Below the pieces are notes generated by a model. The model saw nothing but the letters and a program-made list of their open reading frames with translations, was not told the DNA's origin and did not search any database. Of a stretch of 64,000 nt of DNA, positions 19,805 to 31,459 are shown in pieces. Made by a program: the position numbers and the translations under genes. Position 1 is the stretch's first letter; the number at the start of each line of letters is the position of its first letter. This DNA is from Hyposmocoma kahamanoa (taxonomy: Eukaryota; Arthropoda; Insecta; Lepidoptera; Cosmopterigidae), in NCBI RefSeq assembly GCF_003589595.1, contig NW_020654810.1, positions 14,406,569 to 14,470,568 of the forward strand. The letters are read 5' to 3'.

Positions 19805-21290
19805 AACACACACACACACACACGCCCTCACACCCCCCCACACACACCCGCACACACACACACACACACACCCACCGGAACTTCGAGAACAAATAATCCT
19901 AATTAATTTTATATCTTACAGGTAACTAATGGTGGGCGATATTGTTTTTTATGGCAAGTTGATATCCATCCTCGTCTCCATATCTTTAATGTACTTTACG
20001 AGCTCCATTTTCTGTTTAACACATCTGATGAAAACAGTTTTTTTTTTTCACCTAAATATTTCATTGAACTGACAGACACTTTATCTCCACCTTTAGCCCG
20101 TCTTTTTAATGACATAGCGCGTACCTACTGCTAACTATGTATTTACTTGCCTATCTATGTGGCGTCATACTTTTTACGCCTCTAGTTCTTTAGGTCATAG
20201 TCTTCCGACCACCCATCACGAATGGTTTTTCTTTTACAATTACGCGGCCTGGTCTAAAACAAGAAAAAGCATTTATACTTGTTATTAATCGAGATCGATC
20301 ATATAAACGAAATCCAGTCTTCTACTATTTTATTCATATTGCAAGCAATTTAATTAAGAGTTCAGTACTCAGGAAAACATATAAATTAAATATAATCCGT
20401 TAACATTATTTATACACAGTACATTGTAAGTCAATGACAGTACACGTCCTCACGAATCATCTCGTACACCAAAACCATAATCACCTTGCCCCAATTTACT
20501 TATTTTTATTTGTTGTTCGGCAAAATAACCTGTATGCCGTCTACTGTTACCACGCAAAAGTTAAAAAAGTAAATAGAGCATTATACAAAGCCACTAACAC
20601 AAAAATCTTAGCAATTGATTGCTTAGAATGGAAGTTGCCTAAGCTTTTAATCAACATTACCTTAGATCAAACTCACACAATTTTTGTTTTTTTCCACAAA
20701 AATGAACTCGTCACTCACATCGCTATTACGAATTGACTGATAAGATTGAGGCCTACATTTTACTGAAAAAAATATCTAGATGACGTTACTAGTTTCATTA
20801 CAATTGAAAAGGATCATCTTACCTTCAAGGATCATCTCGTAAATTGCAAACTAGACCGTAAGAAATTTCCTTCATTTCATACATCGTCCACTACACCACA
20901 TTCAGTACAATTGAGGGATGGGACTGTTCATTAAGTATAAGAAGCTATTCAGAGGCGTGTGTCCGGATCGCAACCAAAATGCTGTGATTAAATTTGTACT
21001 ATACTAAAAAGGCACGGCCAAACCAAAGAATCCGAATGTAGCAAGGCGGCAACGTTCTGTCCCATATTCCTAGCTTTTACTGAGCGCTCTTTCATCATAA
21101 TAATCTTTCCAATATGTGGCTACACTATTTTTTAGCTACTTTCAAATAATCAGAATAGATAATATGGTGCACAGCTAATTTTGTCCGCTTCTGGCGAGGC
21201 TGCCTTCTTTTCCGGTGATGCCAATATGTACCCAAGGGCATCCATTGCAAAAGTATTAATGTTCGAAATTCCAACAATATAATTATTATG
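18500..21290. other. Intergenic, no gene seen
   Basis: AT-rich apart from a (CA)n microsatellite at 19764-19870. A 100-codon open frame at 20434-20736 has no recognisable domain or splice context and I do not call it. Confidence 0.5.
19764..19870. repeat. (CA)n microsatellite, imperfect
   Basis: Long CA runs are interrupted by 'caaacacaaa' and 'cgccctcacaccccccc'. It creates a spurious Cys/Val open frame on the minus strand. Confidence 0.95.
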
Positions 21291-21495
21291 GGGTGTGCTT
21301 ATTATGCTCTTCGGTGGCACAGCGGTTTGTACTGTGGGCGCTTGATGAGGAGGTTCCGAATTCGATTCCCGATTTGAGCCAATTTAGGAAACGAACATTT
21401 CTAAGTTGGTTCTGGTCTGGATATTCTGGGTATTGACCTCAGAGTTATTGTTATCCTGGTGTTTATGCTACAGGAAATTCCCTAATGTGAGATAC
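21291..21495 (+). repeat. tRNA-headed SINE (family B)
   Basis: The head 'cggtggcacagcggtttgta' is followed by a degenerate B-box (GAATTCGATTCCC), then 'ggttctggtctggatattct' and 'gctacaggaaattccctaat'. It is the contiguous counterpart of the interrupted copy at 9449-9960. Confidence 0.65.
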
Positions 21496-22058
21496 ATTTA
21501 ATTAATTGTTGGAGAGTGCTTTTTGAATCAGTACGGATTTTTTTTTTTTTTGCAATCGATCACATTGTTGGAGTACGCGAGAGATTAATTTGACATTGAC
21601 GTGTTTGATATACTTTCTTTTTCTTCATCGCCCCAGTTTTCTGCATTGATTGTCTTTCAACTCTGTTCCTTGAAAACGATTGTTGATTGGGTATTTTGAA
21701 ATGGTCAAATTATTTTTGTTCATTATGTGTTACAGCTTTAGTTTTTATGAATAAAACAAATAAATAAATAGTTAGCCAATATGTATGTAGCCCACTCTTG
21801 GACACAGGCTTCCTTTTATAATGAGAGTGTTTGGGCTGTATTTCCCACGCGGGACAATCTCAAAAAGTTAAAATATTTTAACTTTTTTATCATACCTAAT
21901 CCATTCCCAATCTTTCTTTGTGTTTCTTTTTACGCGTTTATTTGGTCATTCTTCTTATATGTATATAAATTCCTTACTGTCTTTTTCCGAAAAGATACTC
22001 CACCTCCTGCCTCAAAAAGTTTTCACCCCTGTACATTAGTATCGGATTTCTTGTAATT
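21496..22058. other. Intergenic with a short SINE C remnant
   Basis: Includes a poly-T run at about 21540 and, at 21778-21860, 'gtagcccactcttggacaca' resembling the inverse of the family C tail. Nothing else was recognised. Confidence 0.4.
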
Positions 22059-22391
22059 AATTTCATCCAAATGAAAGCCGTGGTTTGACCTACTGTCTCT
22101 CAAGCAAAAGGTCGTAGGTTCGAATCCGAGCTCGCACCTCTGAGTTTCTCGGAATTTATGTGCGAAATTTAATTTGAAATTTATCATGAGCTCTTCGGTG
22201 AAGGAAAACATCGTGATGAAACGTGCACGTTGAAGCAGGTTCACAACCCTCGGAAAACGTGTGAAGCCTCCAACCCGCATTGGGCCAGCGTGGCGGACTA
22301 TGGCCTACACCCTCGTCTGAAAGGAGACCCGTGCCCAGCAGTGGGACATATAAATGGGTTGATTATGATGATGATGATGAATTTCATCCAA
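22059..22391 (+). mobile_element. tRNA-derived SINE (family C) with target site duplication
   Basis: The head 'aaggtcgtaggttcgaatcc' carries a B-box. The body has 'gatgaaacgtgcacg', and the tail 'cgtgcccagcagtgggacat' is followed by (GAT)n. The element is bracketed by AATTTCATCCAA on both sides, a 12-bp target duplication without mismatch. The tail resembles that of lepidopteran RTE-type LINEs, the likely source of its retrotransposition machinery. Confidence 0.8.
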
Positions 22392-22854
22392 CGTATGGCA
22401 TATTGTTGGTATGTCTCACTATTTAGAACCCGTCCAGTGGTAGCGGTGCAGTGGCAACCGGCATTCCTACACCGAGACGTTCGGAAATAATAGTCGCGTC
22501 GCACAGTGGGCCCAAATTGATAATTCTTGGACATAGGAATAACTAGAGGAGTATCGAGCTAATTTTTTTTATGTGATAGAGTTATTATATATTTTTTTAA
22601 TTTATTCTTGTATAACTTCATGAAAATATGATAGTTTCGGAGAAAAAAAAAATTTTTTTTCGTCGCGAATACAATCTATTAGATATCGTTGCTAAGGACA
22701 ACCGACTTGTACGATTGCGTCCGAAAGCTGTGTATGGAACATTAATTTCCATAAAGCGACAATCATACTCATTGAAAATTATACCAAACGTTTTAAAATG
22801 AATCGCATTAAAAGGTATGCATGGATTAAACAATTAAAAAATCGAGCTGATATT

Positions 22855-23205
22855 TAATTTGAAATTTACCATGAGCTTTTCGGCGAAAGAAAACATCGAT
22901 ATGAAACCTGCACGTCGAAGATCGAAGATGAGAAGAAGGTTCACAACCCTCTGAAAACGAAGTGACTAATCTAAGCCTCGGCCTGCCTCTGCTCTTGTTG
23001 TTATCCCCAAGACAGGGCTCATATGTGTAACATTATTTTAATTTTAAGACCTTATATACCATATGAAGACAATAAATGTATTGAGTATTGAAACATGTGA
23101 AGTCCTCGACCCGCATTGAGCCAGTGTGGCCGATGATGGTCTAAACCCTCGCCTGAGAGGGTACCCGTGCCCAACAGCGAGCCGTGTAAAAGGGTTGTTG
23201 ACTCT
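22855..23205 (+). repeat. SINE family C, older interrupted copy
   Basis: It matches the family C body ('gaaatttaccatgagctttt', 'gaaggttcacaacc') and tail ('acccgcattgagccagtgtg', 'cccgtgcccaacag'). An unrelated insert of about 110 bp lies in the middle, and there is no tRNA-like head. Confidence 0.65.
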
Positions 23206-23990
23206 ATAAAGTTACTTTACATCGAAATAGTATACTTTATATGTCCCCGTTATGCTCTACTTCTACAAATAATATTTTTGGACACTGAATAAATTTCTTA
23301 CTCTTTTATAGAACTCTTTAAAATGTTTATAATGTAATTATTACATATTAAAAATAAATCACAGAGAAACTAAGGGAAGAACATTCTGCATCATTCCAAG
23401 AAGCCGGTATGAAATAACTGTGGTAATGTTAGGGTAAGAAAAAATTCTCAGTGAAGAAGTGATGACAAGAATTATGTACTTACTGCAACATCCATTGCTA
23501 TAGGAGCGTGTTTAATATTGAATAATTCGCGAGAAAACGTGACTAGGGCATTAAGTGAGAAATAAGATGTCAATGGAGGTTGGTAGGTATAATCGTATAT
23601 TGCACAATGAGACGAGAGATCACACATAATAATATGGCATTGGTATTCTAGAGTGGGAAGGAATGCGCGTTCCGACGAGACGGCGACTTCGTGGCGTGCC
23701 TTCAGCGACTTTACTCCCCAGCCTCCCTATTTCCAACCCGGTAGGGATTGGTTCGAACTTTTACTTCAAAATTCCGTTGAAGTTAAATAAAATTAACATA
23801 TAGGGGAGACTTGGTGTTGTTCAGCGTTCACAAAAAACCGAAAATATCATTAAAAAAAACTTTAAAAATATATAGATTTAATTGTTATTATGTTTTTTAA
23901 TGGGTAGTACGTTGTGTATTATGGGTGGTAATTAAGATATTACTAACGAGAGTTTGATTATTTTTTTAACAGATTGTTAGCTATTCTTCC
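23206..23990. other. Intergenic, includes a GC-richer block
   Basis: The stretch 23645-23760 is much GC-richer than its surroundings and carries 'tccaacccggtagggattgg'. I see no coding frame or known repeat in it. Confidence 0.4.
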
Positions 23991-23999
23991 ATAGATAAT

Positions 24000-24465
24000 A
24001 TGATAAAAAGTATTTTGGAATATTGCTCAGTTGTATGGAGACCTCATTATGCAATCCATTCTCTGCAACTCGAACGTATCCAAAAAAGGTTCATGCGGCA
24101 TCTGGTATTCTCTAATGGCATCTCGAAAAAGAAACTACCATCTTCTTATAAGGAAGCAATTAACTCATTTCCGAATTAGTTCCCTAGAAGAACGGAGGAT
24201 AATTAATGATATATCCTCCGTGACCAAAATATTTACCCATAGAATCGACTGCTCCCAGTTACTAAATAAATTTAACATACGTGTGCCAGTAAAATACCTT
24301 CGGAATAAAGTGACTCTCCTGTTTCCACCGCTTCGAAAAACAGTTTTCGGTTCAAATTCTCCCATCACCAGGCTATGCAAATTAGTAAATGAGTATAGTG
24401 ACCGATTGGATATTCACACTGACTCACCTAACAGGGTTCGCTCTGTTATTATAACTCCAAATTAA
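24000..24465 (+). pseudogene. LINE fragment, C-terminal reverse-transcriptase region
   Basis: Reading begins MIKSILEYCSVVWRPHYAIH and continues LERIQKRF, then after a frame change SFRISSLEERRIINDISSVT to a stop at 24465. The I-L-E-Y-C-S-V-V-W motif is shared with the neighbouring minus-strand LINE. The fragment faces that LINE tail to tail. Confidence 0.75.
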
Positions 24466-24499
24466 TTACCTAATTATTTTATTTCTGTTTAGCAGTGAC

Positions 24500-27400
24500 T
24501 TATTTTATTTTATTTTTTTTTATTTATGGCACAATGTACAGACATCAGATACAGAAAGTGAGGAAAATAAAAACACTTAAAAATTAATACAACAGGCATA
24601 TCTGTGCCCAATTATTACTGTGCTCAACATTCATTTTAAAACATTTAGATATACTTAAACAGACACTAAATCAACCATAAAAAAAAGAAAAATCGAGAGA
24701 AATAAAAAATGGAGAGAATGAGAATATGCTATTCACTCTACATTAATGCTAGCAGTGACCTCTTAAATGCTGGGACACTGCAGTTAAAGATATCACAATT
24801 AGTACATATTTCATTACAATACCCACACATCCTATATAGAGGATTATTTTGTGATACATTGTTTTTTGAAATGGGTATACTGAATAGTCGTTGATTACGC
24901 ACAGACCGAGTCGACACCCTGAACAGTAGCATCCTTAGCAAGCCATCGTCAGAAAAACCATTGGCAATTTTGTGCAGTGCACGTAAATCATTCATCCACC
25001 TACATTTTTCTAATGAAACCATATGAAAGTAGTTCAAACGATCACTGTATTCGCGCATTGCTTTACGTATACCACACTTCGCAGTCAAAGCTCGCAGGAA
25101 TCTGCGCTGTATAGCCTCTAACCTGTCTATATGGATTTTGTATACCGGAGACCATACTGATGAGCAATATTCAAGGATACTTCTAACGAGAGCCCCATAC
25201 AAGATGATCCACGAATTTATGTTTTTAAATGGTTTGGCGTGTCTGAGTAAAAAGGACAGCATTTTGTTTGCTTTCCCGCAGACATGATCGTAGTGTGGGC
25301 GAAATGACAGGGAAGAGTCAAAAAATACCCTAAGTTACGAATACATTCGACACGGCTAAGAGCAGATCCATGCATGTTATAGTTAAAGCGCAAAGGGTGC
25401 CTATTTTTCGTGAAGGATATCACCTGACACTTGCCCACATTGAGTGACATATGATTGACAATACACCAACTGACAATGATTTCCAAATTTTTTTGTAGAG
25501 CCAAGCAATCCTCTATTTCCACAACTCGATTATAAATCTTAATGTCATCGGCGAATGCAAGACATTCACACTGGATGGTACAGAGGAGGTCATTGATAAA
25601 AATCAGGAACAAAAGCGGCCCCAGGTTTGAACCTTAAGGCACCCCTGAGCTCGAGATAAATGGGAAAGATACATAACCACTTACCACCACCAGCTGGGAA
25701 CGATTAAGGAGATACGAAGCAAGCCAACGCAACAAACTTCCGTGAATACCCATGTGACTAGCCTTTGCCAGAAGTATGGAGTGATTCACACGATCGAATG
25801 CCTTGGCAAAATCAGTGTATATAGAAAAGACGTACACAAAAAATTGGTATAGGTTAATAAAGTGGAATTGGTTGATCTACCTCCAACAAAACCGTGCTGT
25901 TTCAGACTGAGGTTAGGGCCGACATGATTGTACAGATGCTGATATAGAAGCGACTCAAAGAACTTTGCAAACCAACTTAATATGCTAATTGGACGGTAGT
26001 TACAGACGTTGTTCTTATCACCAGATTTGAATATTGGCGTAATCTTAGCTATTTTCCATAAGGACGGAAACACTCCTTCACTCAGTGATTTATTATATAT
26101 TAAAGTTAGTGGTTCAACTAATGCTAAGGCAGTCATACGTATAAATTTTGGTGGAATACAATCCGGTCCGGCACCCTTAGATAAGTCAACGTTCTTTAGT
26201 AATACTAACACAGGGTTCCTTCGTATCTGTAATTTACTCAGGGAGTAATTATGACAGGAAAAATCTGGGGTGTATGCTACATTTGTGTTTTTTACGTAGA
26301 CAGACGAGAAGAATTTAGCGAAGAGATTCACTATATCACCACTCACATGGTAGCTACACAGTCGTGAAGATACATACGATGCGGCATAACATTAGTAACT
26401 CGCCTACTCTTCGTATAACGCCAGAAGGACCTCAAATTAATCGATAAGTCTTTTTCAACTTTAGAGATGTAAAGCTTAAAACAGCTTTGCAATAAGGACT
26501 TCACACGCAATAGTAACATAGAGAAAGTATCATAATCTCTAGGACTTTCGAAGCGCTTATAAAGGCGATGGTATTTGGCCTTTTGTCTAAGAATCCTAAT
26601 TAAGCTAGGTGAGAACCAGACAGGATAATTAGAACTACGGGCGTTAATTTTTGGGGTATGTAGGTTAATAATATCATATAGTTGATTATAAAATAAAATT
26701 ATAAAATAAAATATTATAATGTAAAATTGAACAAAGTCGTCGCAATTGAGTGAACCAGCATAATGAGACCAATCAATATCTTGAAGCTTATTTGAGCAGC
26801 TTTGGAAATCCGTTTTTCGAAAGCAAAGTCCATCACAAAGATTGTTTGGACGCAATAGAGGCTCATTGCTGTGATAGTCAACCTCAAAGGGAGGATGGTG
26901 TGAGTCAAGACGACCTATAGGGATAGCACGTCGCAAAGAGAATGCATCTGGACTATTGGTAATTAACAATTCCAACAATCTATTGTTATGATTTGTAATA
27001 TGGTTCAACTGAGATATATTCATTGAATGGAATAAGTTGTAGAGTAATTCGGATTTTTGGCAACTATTATTTATTGGCGCATTAGTTTCCTTTGACCAGA
27101 TCACATCGCCCAAATTGAAATCACCCATAATACATGTAGTCTGCCTAGGATTCATTCAAAAAGCTAGAAAAGTCTGTAAGTAACAAATAGTCGGGAATAT
27201 ATACAGTGCATAAGTTTATGATCACATTACTACCGATAGTAATCTGTACCCACAAGTCCTCCACGTAATTAGATTGACAATCATCCCTGACAGTAACACC
27301 AAGTCGTTTCGAAACTTTTTTTAATTCAAAAGTATTTCTTACACTTGTGATGTTTTTGTAGTAAACCAAACGTTTTATTAAGTATACTTTAGTTTAGTTT
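24500..27400 (-). pseudogene. Non-LTR retrotransposon (LINE) with endonuclease and reverse transcriptase, decayed
   Basis: On the minus strand the order is: endonuclease (MGDFNLGDVIW, about 27120), linker, RT (NYRPISILSWFAKFFESLLY, about 26000; DFAKAFDRVNHS; FADD box LAFADDIKIY about 25560), then ILEYCSSVWSP, a C-terminal domain and a (TAAAA)-type tail at about 24500. At least five frame breaks (near 27150, 26345, 25800, 25620 and 25240) separate the open pieces, so it is inactive. No ORF1 was found. The RT motifs fit the Jockey/CR1 group, but I cannot fix the clade. An AT-rich in-frame expansion (about 26690-26725) replaces part of the linker. Confidence 0.88.
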
Positions 27401-28050
27401 GTGTTATTTGTTTGATGTTAACTCATATTGTTTTTTGCATTGTCTAGTAACTAATTGCAAGAGGTATTTACCTGTAATTGTTTGATGCGTTTAGTTTTGT
27501 TTTTTTTACATTGTTTTTTAGTACATTGTATTTTAGTACATTGTTACAAACATAGGAACTTATTAGGCATAAGTTCCTATGTTTGTAACAGTGTACTCAA
27601 ACGTTAATAAATTTTAAATAAATAAACTACTCGAACAAAAATGTTATAAAAGTCACAGCGCATGTTTAAAAAAAAAACAAAAGTCCTGCCATTTGCAAAA
27701 TTCCGTAAATATTGTGTCTTAATTCTGTTTCAGAAAGCATCTTAGGTCCTATTTGCCAACGCAGGCATTTGCCAACATAATAGTTTTTTTCTACAGTGAG
27801 AGAGAAATATGTTTCGATTTCTTCACTACTAATTTTTTTGCAAGGAACAAAGAGGTTTTAGATGCGATATAAGATGTCTTAGAGTTCCTTAAATAACGGA
27901 TTACCGGTATTTGCTACGTATACGGACGACAATTTCCTTGACCAACTTTATTCATTTGGTGTAACGGTGTAACTGGCCACAAACTACAAAATCATTTTTA
28001 AAAGATCAGACTCAATTGACTGAAATTAATAGAATTAACATTATAACACG
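27401..28050. other. Intergenic with a perfect hairpin
   Basis: Holds the 22/5/22 hairpin at 27542-27590; no coding sequence was seen. Confidence 0.5.
27542..27590. repeat. Perfect inverted repeat, 22-bp arms, 5-nt loop
   Basis: The arm TGTTACAAACATAGGAACTT plus AT is matched exactly by its inverse, with loop TAGGC. It is too short and too perfect for an old MITE. Confidence 0.9.
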
Positions 28051-28690
28051 ACCGGAAATGGAGTGTGAGTCTGATTGTAAAGTAATACTACATTCATATG
28101 GAGTACCGCAAATAGTATTTTGGGACCGTTACTTTGCATAAAAATGTGTATTTTAAAGACATGTCCAAAGCATCCCATTGTGCTAAGACATATACATATA
28201 AAAGAAAATTAAATAAATAATAGCCTAAATTCATTAATAGTTTAAAAATTAGATTAGATTGAGACAAATATAAAATAAATGGACGCACATTGCAGAAACA
28301 GATACTTATAACAAAGTCCTTGGTACCTATACAGATTCATAACAAAATAAGCTGGAAACCACAATTTAGAGAGTATGCTTGCACTAAACTCAATACTTGT
28401 ATGCATTCACATTATACATGCTTAACAAAGTGGTATTATAGATAGAAAATCGATTCTTCAAGCATAAGCACGGTTATGTTGTTTCCCTATTAAGATACAG
28501 TATAATGTTCTGGAGTAATTCATTTAATATAAACTCAAGTTTCACAGCATAAAAAAGAGCAATTTGTCGATAGCAAAGAACAGACAGCTGCAATTCATAT
28601 TTCAAAGATCTCGACTACTGACTGTTCCTTCACTTTACATGATTAACTTCATTTTGACATCTTATTACTAATTACACTTAAAGATAATAT
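28050..28690 (+). pseudogene. Decayed LINE reverse-transcriptase fragment
   Basis: Pieces of RT can be read in sense: YGVPQ then SILGPLL across a mutated codon (about 28100), and LLRYSIMFWSNSF with a following KRAI (about 28490-28570). Several stops and frame changes separate them. Confidence 0.6.
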
Positions 28691-28739
28691 AATTTACAAT
28701 TTATTTTTATTCTTACTGACGCTATAATTACGACCCAGC

Positions 28740-28930
28740 TATCTCTCTCGCTCTAGTCGTTCCCTCATGTCTGAGGAGCGTGGTCAGCTTCATGCCTGCT
28801 TCTGAAGCGGATAATCTGCCTCCATCTGTTTCTGTCCAGCGCGTCTAGTACGACTGGGCAAAATTTGGAGGACGATGAGTCTTTCACCTAGTCGGTCCAT
28901 CTTGTTGGTGCACTCAGCTATACTCAATTA
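28740..28930 (-). pseudogene. RTE-like LINE 3-prime fragment
   Basis: The minus-strand reading ALDRNRWRQIIRFRSRHEAD ending HAPQT-stop is the usual C-terminus of insect RTE/craft-type LINE proteins (L-D-R-x-R-W-R). Confidence 0.6.
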
Positions 28931-29498
28931 TTATTATTTTTGTTGATTTTATTTAGTCCACAATCTTAATCACAATTAATACTTAATAACAAACTGTTGA
29001 TTTGCATTTGTATTTCAAGTAATACCTACATGACTGAAGTCCTATTACGGCCTGCTAATTATATTATTATGTAGATCACTATAATTATTCAAGTCTCTTT
29101 TCAACATCATCTGTACCTATTTTCCATATAACTCATTTAATGTATATTGCTACAGTTTTAAAATTAATTTCCTTTAAAATTTCATTAGGTTTTCAGTGTC
29201 AATACTGAATGTGTAAATCTGGAGGTGCTTTTTAGAGTGGTGAATATTCATGGCCCGACACTTCAGTTGCCCGCTAAAAGACGTTACTCCGCAATTTTTA
29301 CTAATTCACTCGCCACTGGGTTGGATTCTACCTGTCAGCCTTGTATACAAAACTAACGCAGCCGACCGCATTCTCAAGCGTGCTTGCGCTATCGCTTCGT
29401 TAAAATATTATGATCATAATTTTATTTACAAGCAACTAATTTCACGGTGCTATCATGGATCAATGTACTTTACTCCGCTACGACTATGATTTTTTTTT

Positions 29499-29613
29499 AA
29501 TGATGTCAAGTGACGGGATGAACAAGTTGTGCATCTGTTAAGCGACACGCCTGTGCATAGCTGTTGCCGTGCCGCTGAAAGCTTTAAATAGCGGAAGATC
29601 TGAGGGACATTTT
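29499..29613 (-). repeat. Interspersed repeat family E, truncated
   Basis: It has 'gatgtcaagtgacgggatga' and 'agcgacacgcctgtgcatag', then stops at 'gatctgagggacat'. Confidence 0.7.
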
Positions 29614-29724
29614 ACACCAATTTAAATTTTTATTGAATTGATATTCAATTATTTTTTGGGAAATTACTCCACTAGTTTGTTATAATTATAAATACAAAGA
29701 CCGAACACTTAGAAAAAAATCCTT

Positions 29725-29800
29725 CGATCCGGCCGGATTCGAACCAACGTCTTCTAGCAAACCGTGCCAGACGCTACGCCAACTAAGTCACGGAACGAAC
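29725..29800 (-). repeat. tRNA-like SINE head (family D)
   Basis: On the minus strand 'cttagttggcgtagcg' resembles an A-box and GGTTCGAATCC a B-box, spaced as in a tRNA. The acceptor stem does not pair well and the sequence continues into a palindromic MITE half (29818-29885), so I regard this as a SINE head rather than a tRNA gene. Confidence 0.45.
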
Positions 29801-29817
29801 CAGCGCGCGAATCCCGC

Positions 29818-29885
29818 GAAGGCCCTAAACGTTGGTTTATTTCAAAAAACGAATATACGCGATTTAAATCAGGAAGATAGATCCA
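29818..29885 (-). repeat. Half copy of the palindromic TA MITE
   Basis: 'acgttggtttatttcaaaaa' and 'tacgcgatttaaatcaggaa' match one arm of the element at 4523-4719. Confidence 0.45.
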
Positions 29886-29889
29886 ATAT

Positions 29890-31149
29890 TGTTGTAATCA
29901 TTAATACAAAGATGGAACACAGCAATATATTAAGATCATTGGAACACAAAGAAAAATGTCTTAGATCCACCTGGACACAAACCAGATACGACGCCATTTT
30001 TCTTTATGCTTGATCTTTGTATCAACAATTAAAATAAACTGTAGGGTAAGTAATAAAACAAAAAAATATTATAATCATGATAGTAAAACATCGCGATATT
30101 CAATAAACTTAGGATCCAATATTCGTAGCTTCTTTGTCTATATTTTTTTTTTAAATAGGGTCATGAGCACGTCAATCATAACATTTTCATTTACATTCAA
30201 CTCTATAACGTTTGCGATAAGGGCGGCACAAAGTGTCAAACAAGATGTGCTCTCCACTGAGTAATAAAAGAGAATTTCAGACATGAACAAAGTCAAGCTT
30301 TAATTTCCATTTGAAAAAAAGAGCGATTAAAAATTAAAAATAAATTTTATTTGTATTTTTGTAGTTCGTATTTTTCTTTATTTCTCTTTAAATTATTTTA
30401 TTTTACATTAACATTAAAATTATTATTTACCTTAATGACGATCATGTTATCCCTTGACATTATATTTCAAATTGTGATATTATAATATTGATAATATGAA
30501 ATAAATGATTCTATTCTATTCTAAAATTCATCACGTCTACAAAATAGACAAGATCTATTTTGTAGACGTGATGAATTTTATAAGGTTTGTATATGATTAT
30601 GATCTTATGTTACGATTGTGTGATAAAACATCTGATAATTTATTAGATGATTCGTATCTCAAAGAATAAGTGAAATATCTTAGTAGTATCACACACGTGT
30701 GTAGTAGAAAACGCATCTAATAAATAAAGTAGGTAATAGTTAGTCGGCAGCAATAACCATGAATAATATTGTCAATTACAAGACAATTGCCAAAAATAAA
30801 CTACCAAACTCAATTATAAATATTTAAGAAACATTTATAAAAAAAAATAGTAGCCACAAAACAATATTATACTATAATACACTTTTCTATCTATATAAAT
30901 AGATACCTAAACAAATCAAATAAATAACAATATTATGTTGATTATATTAATACATAATAATCCTAATATTATATATAGATTATAAAATAATATATTACCT
31001 ACTCCAAAAATAATGTCTAGTTATTAAAAATGCCTCCCGCCCATTTACTGTGCCCGACAGTGTCTATAAATGCTCTCAGTATTATATTTTGTAACACCTA
31101 CATATGTTTTTACATATACTTATACATATACATTTTACATATACTTTTT
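29890..31149. other. Intergenic with a perfect hairpin
   Basis: AT-rich, no coding sequence recognised; contains the 27/5/27 hairpin at 30522-30580. Confidence 0.5.
30522..30580. repeat. Perfect inverted repeat, 27-bp arms, 5-nt loop
   Basis: Arms TAAAATTCATCACGTCTACA-AAATAGA and the exact inverse, loop CAAGA. The match stops sharply at both outer ends. Confidence 0.92.
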
Positions 31150-31458
31150 AGTAGCAGTAAAGCTTGTGAAAGAATTCGTCCAGGTAGATACTGCCACTTG
31201 GCCACTTTCTGCTGCCAAGCAGTAATGTCAGCGTTACTGCGTTCCGATTTCGAATATCAAGGGTGCCGGTGAAATAGGGCAGGCACATGGGACTTGTCAA
31301 CTTATGTCTCAGGGTGACGCGACGGGCGCAGCGGCAGTGCCCATTAGATGTTTGCTATCTCAAAGTTTGAGTGGCACAGCAATTGCTATGTACCTACAGG
31401 CGAGTCGCTTACCGCCAGGAGCACGACTTATTGATCTCTTCACTTGTTATCATAAAGA
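31150..31458 (+). repeat. Interspersed repeat family E, near full length
   Basis: From 'agtagcagtaaagcttgtga' to 'cacttgttatcataaa', more diverged than other copies. Confidence 0.75.
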
Positions 31459-31459
31459 A

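Noticed and set aside
19650..19892. Cys/Val-rich protein on the minus strand
   Set aside because: Created by the CA microsatellite.
20434..20736. 100-codon open frame as a gene
   Set aside because: No domain, no splice context, low-complexity AT-driven composition.
29725..29800. Stand-alone tRNA gene
   Set aside because: A- and B-box-like words are present, but stem pairing is poor and the flanks are repeat sequence.
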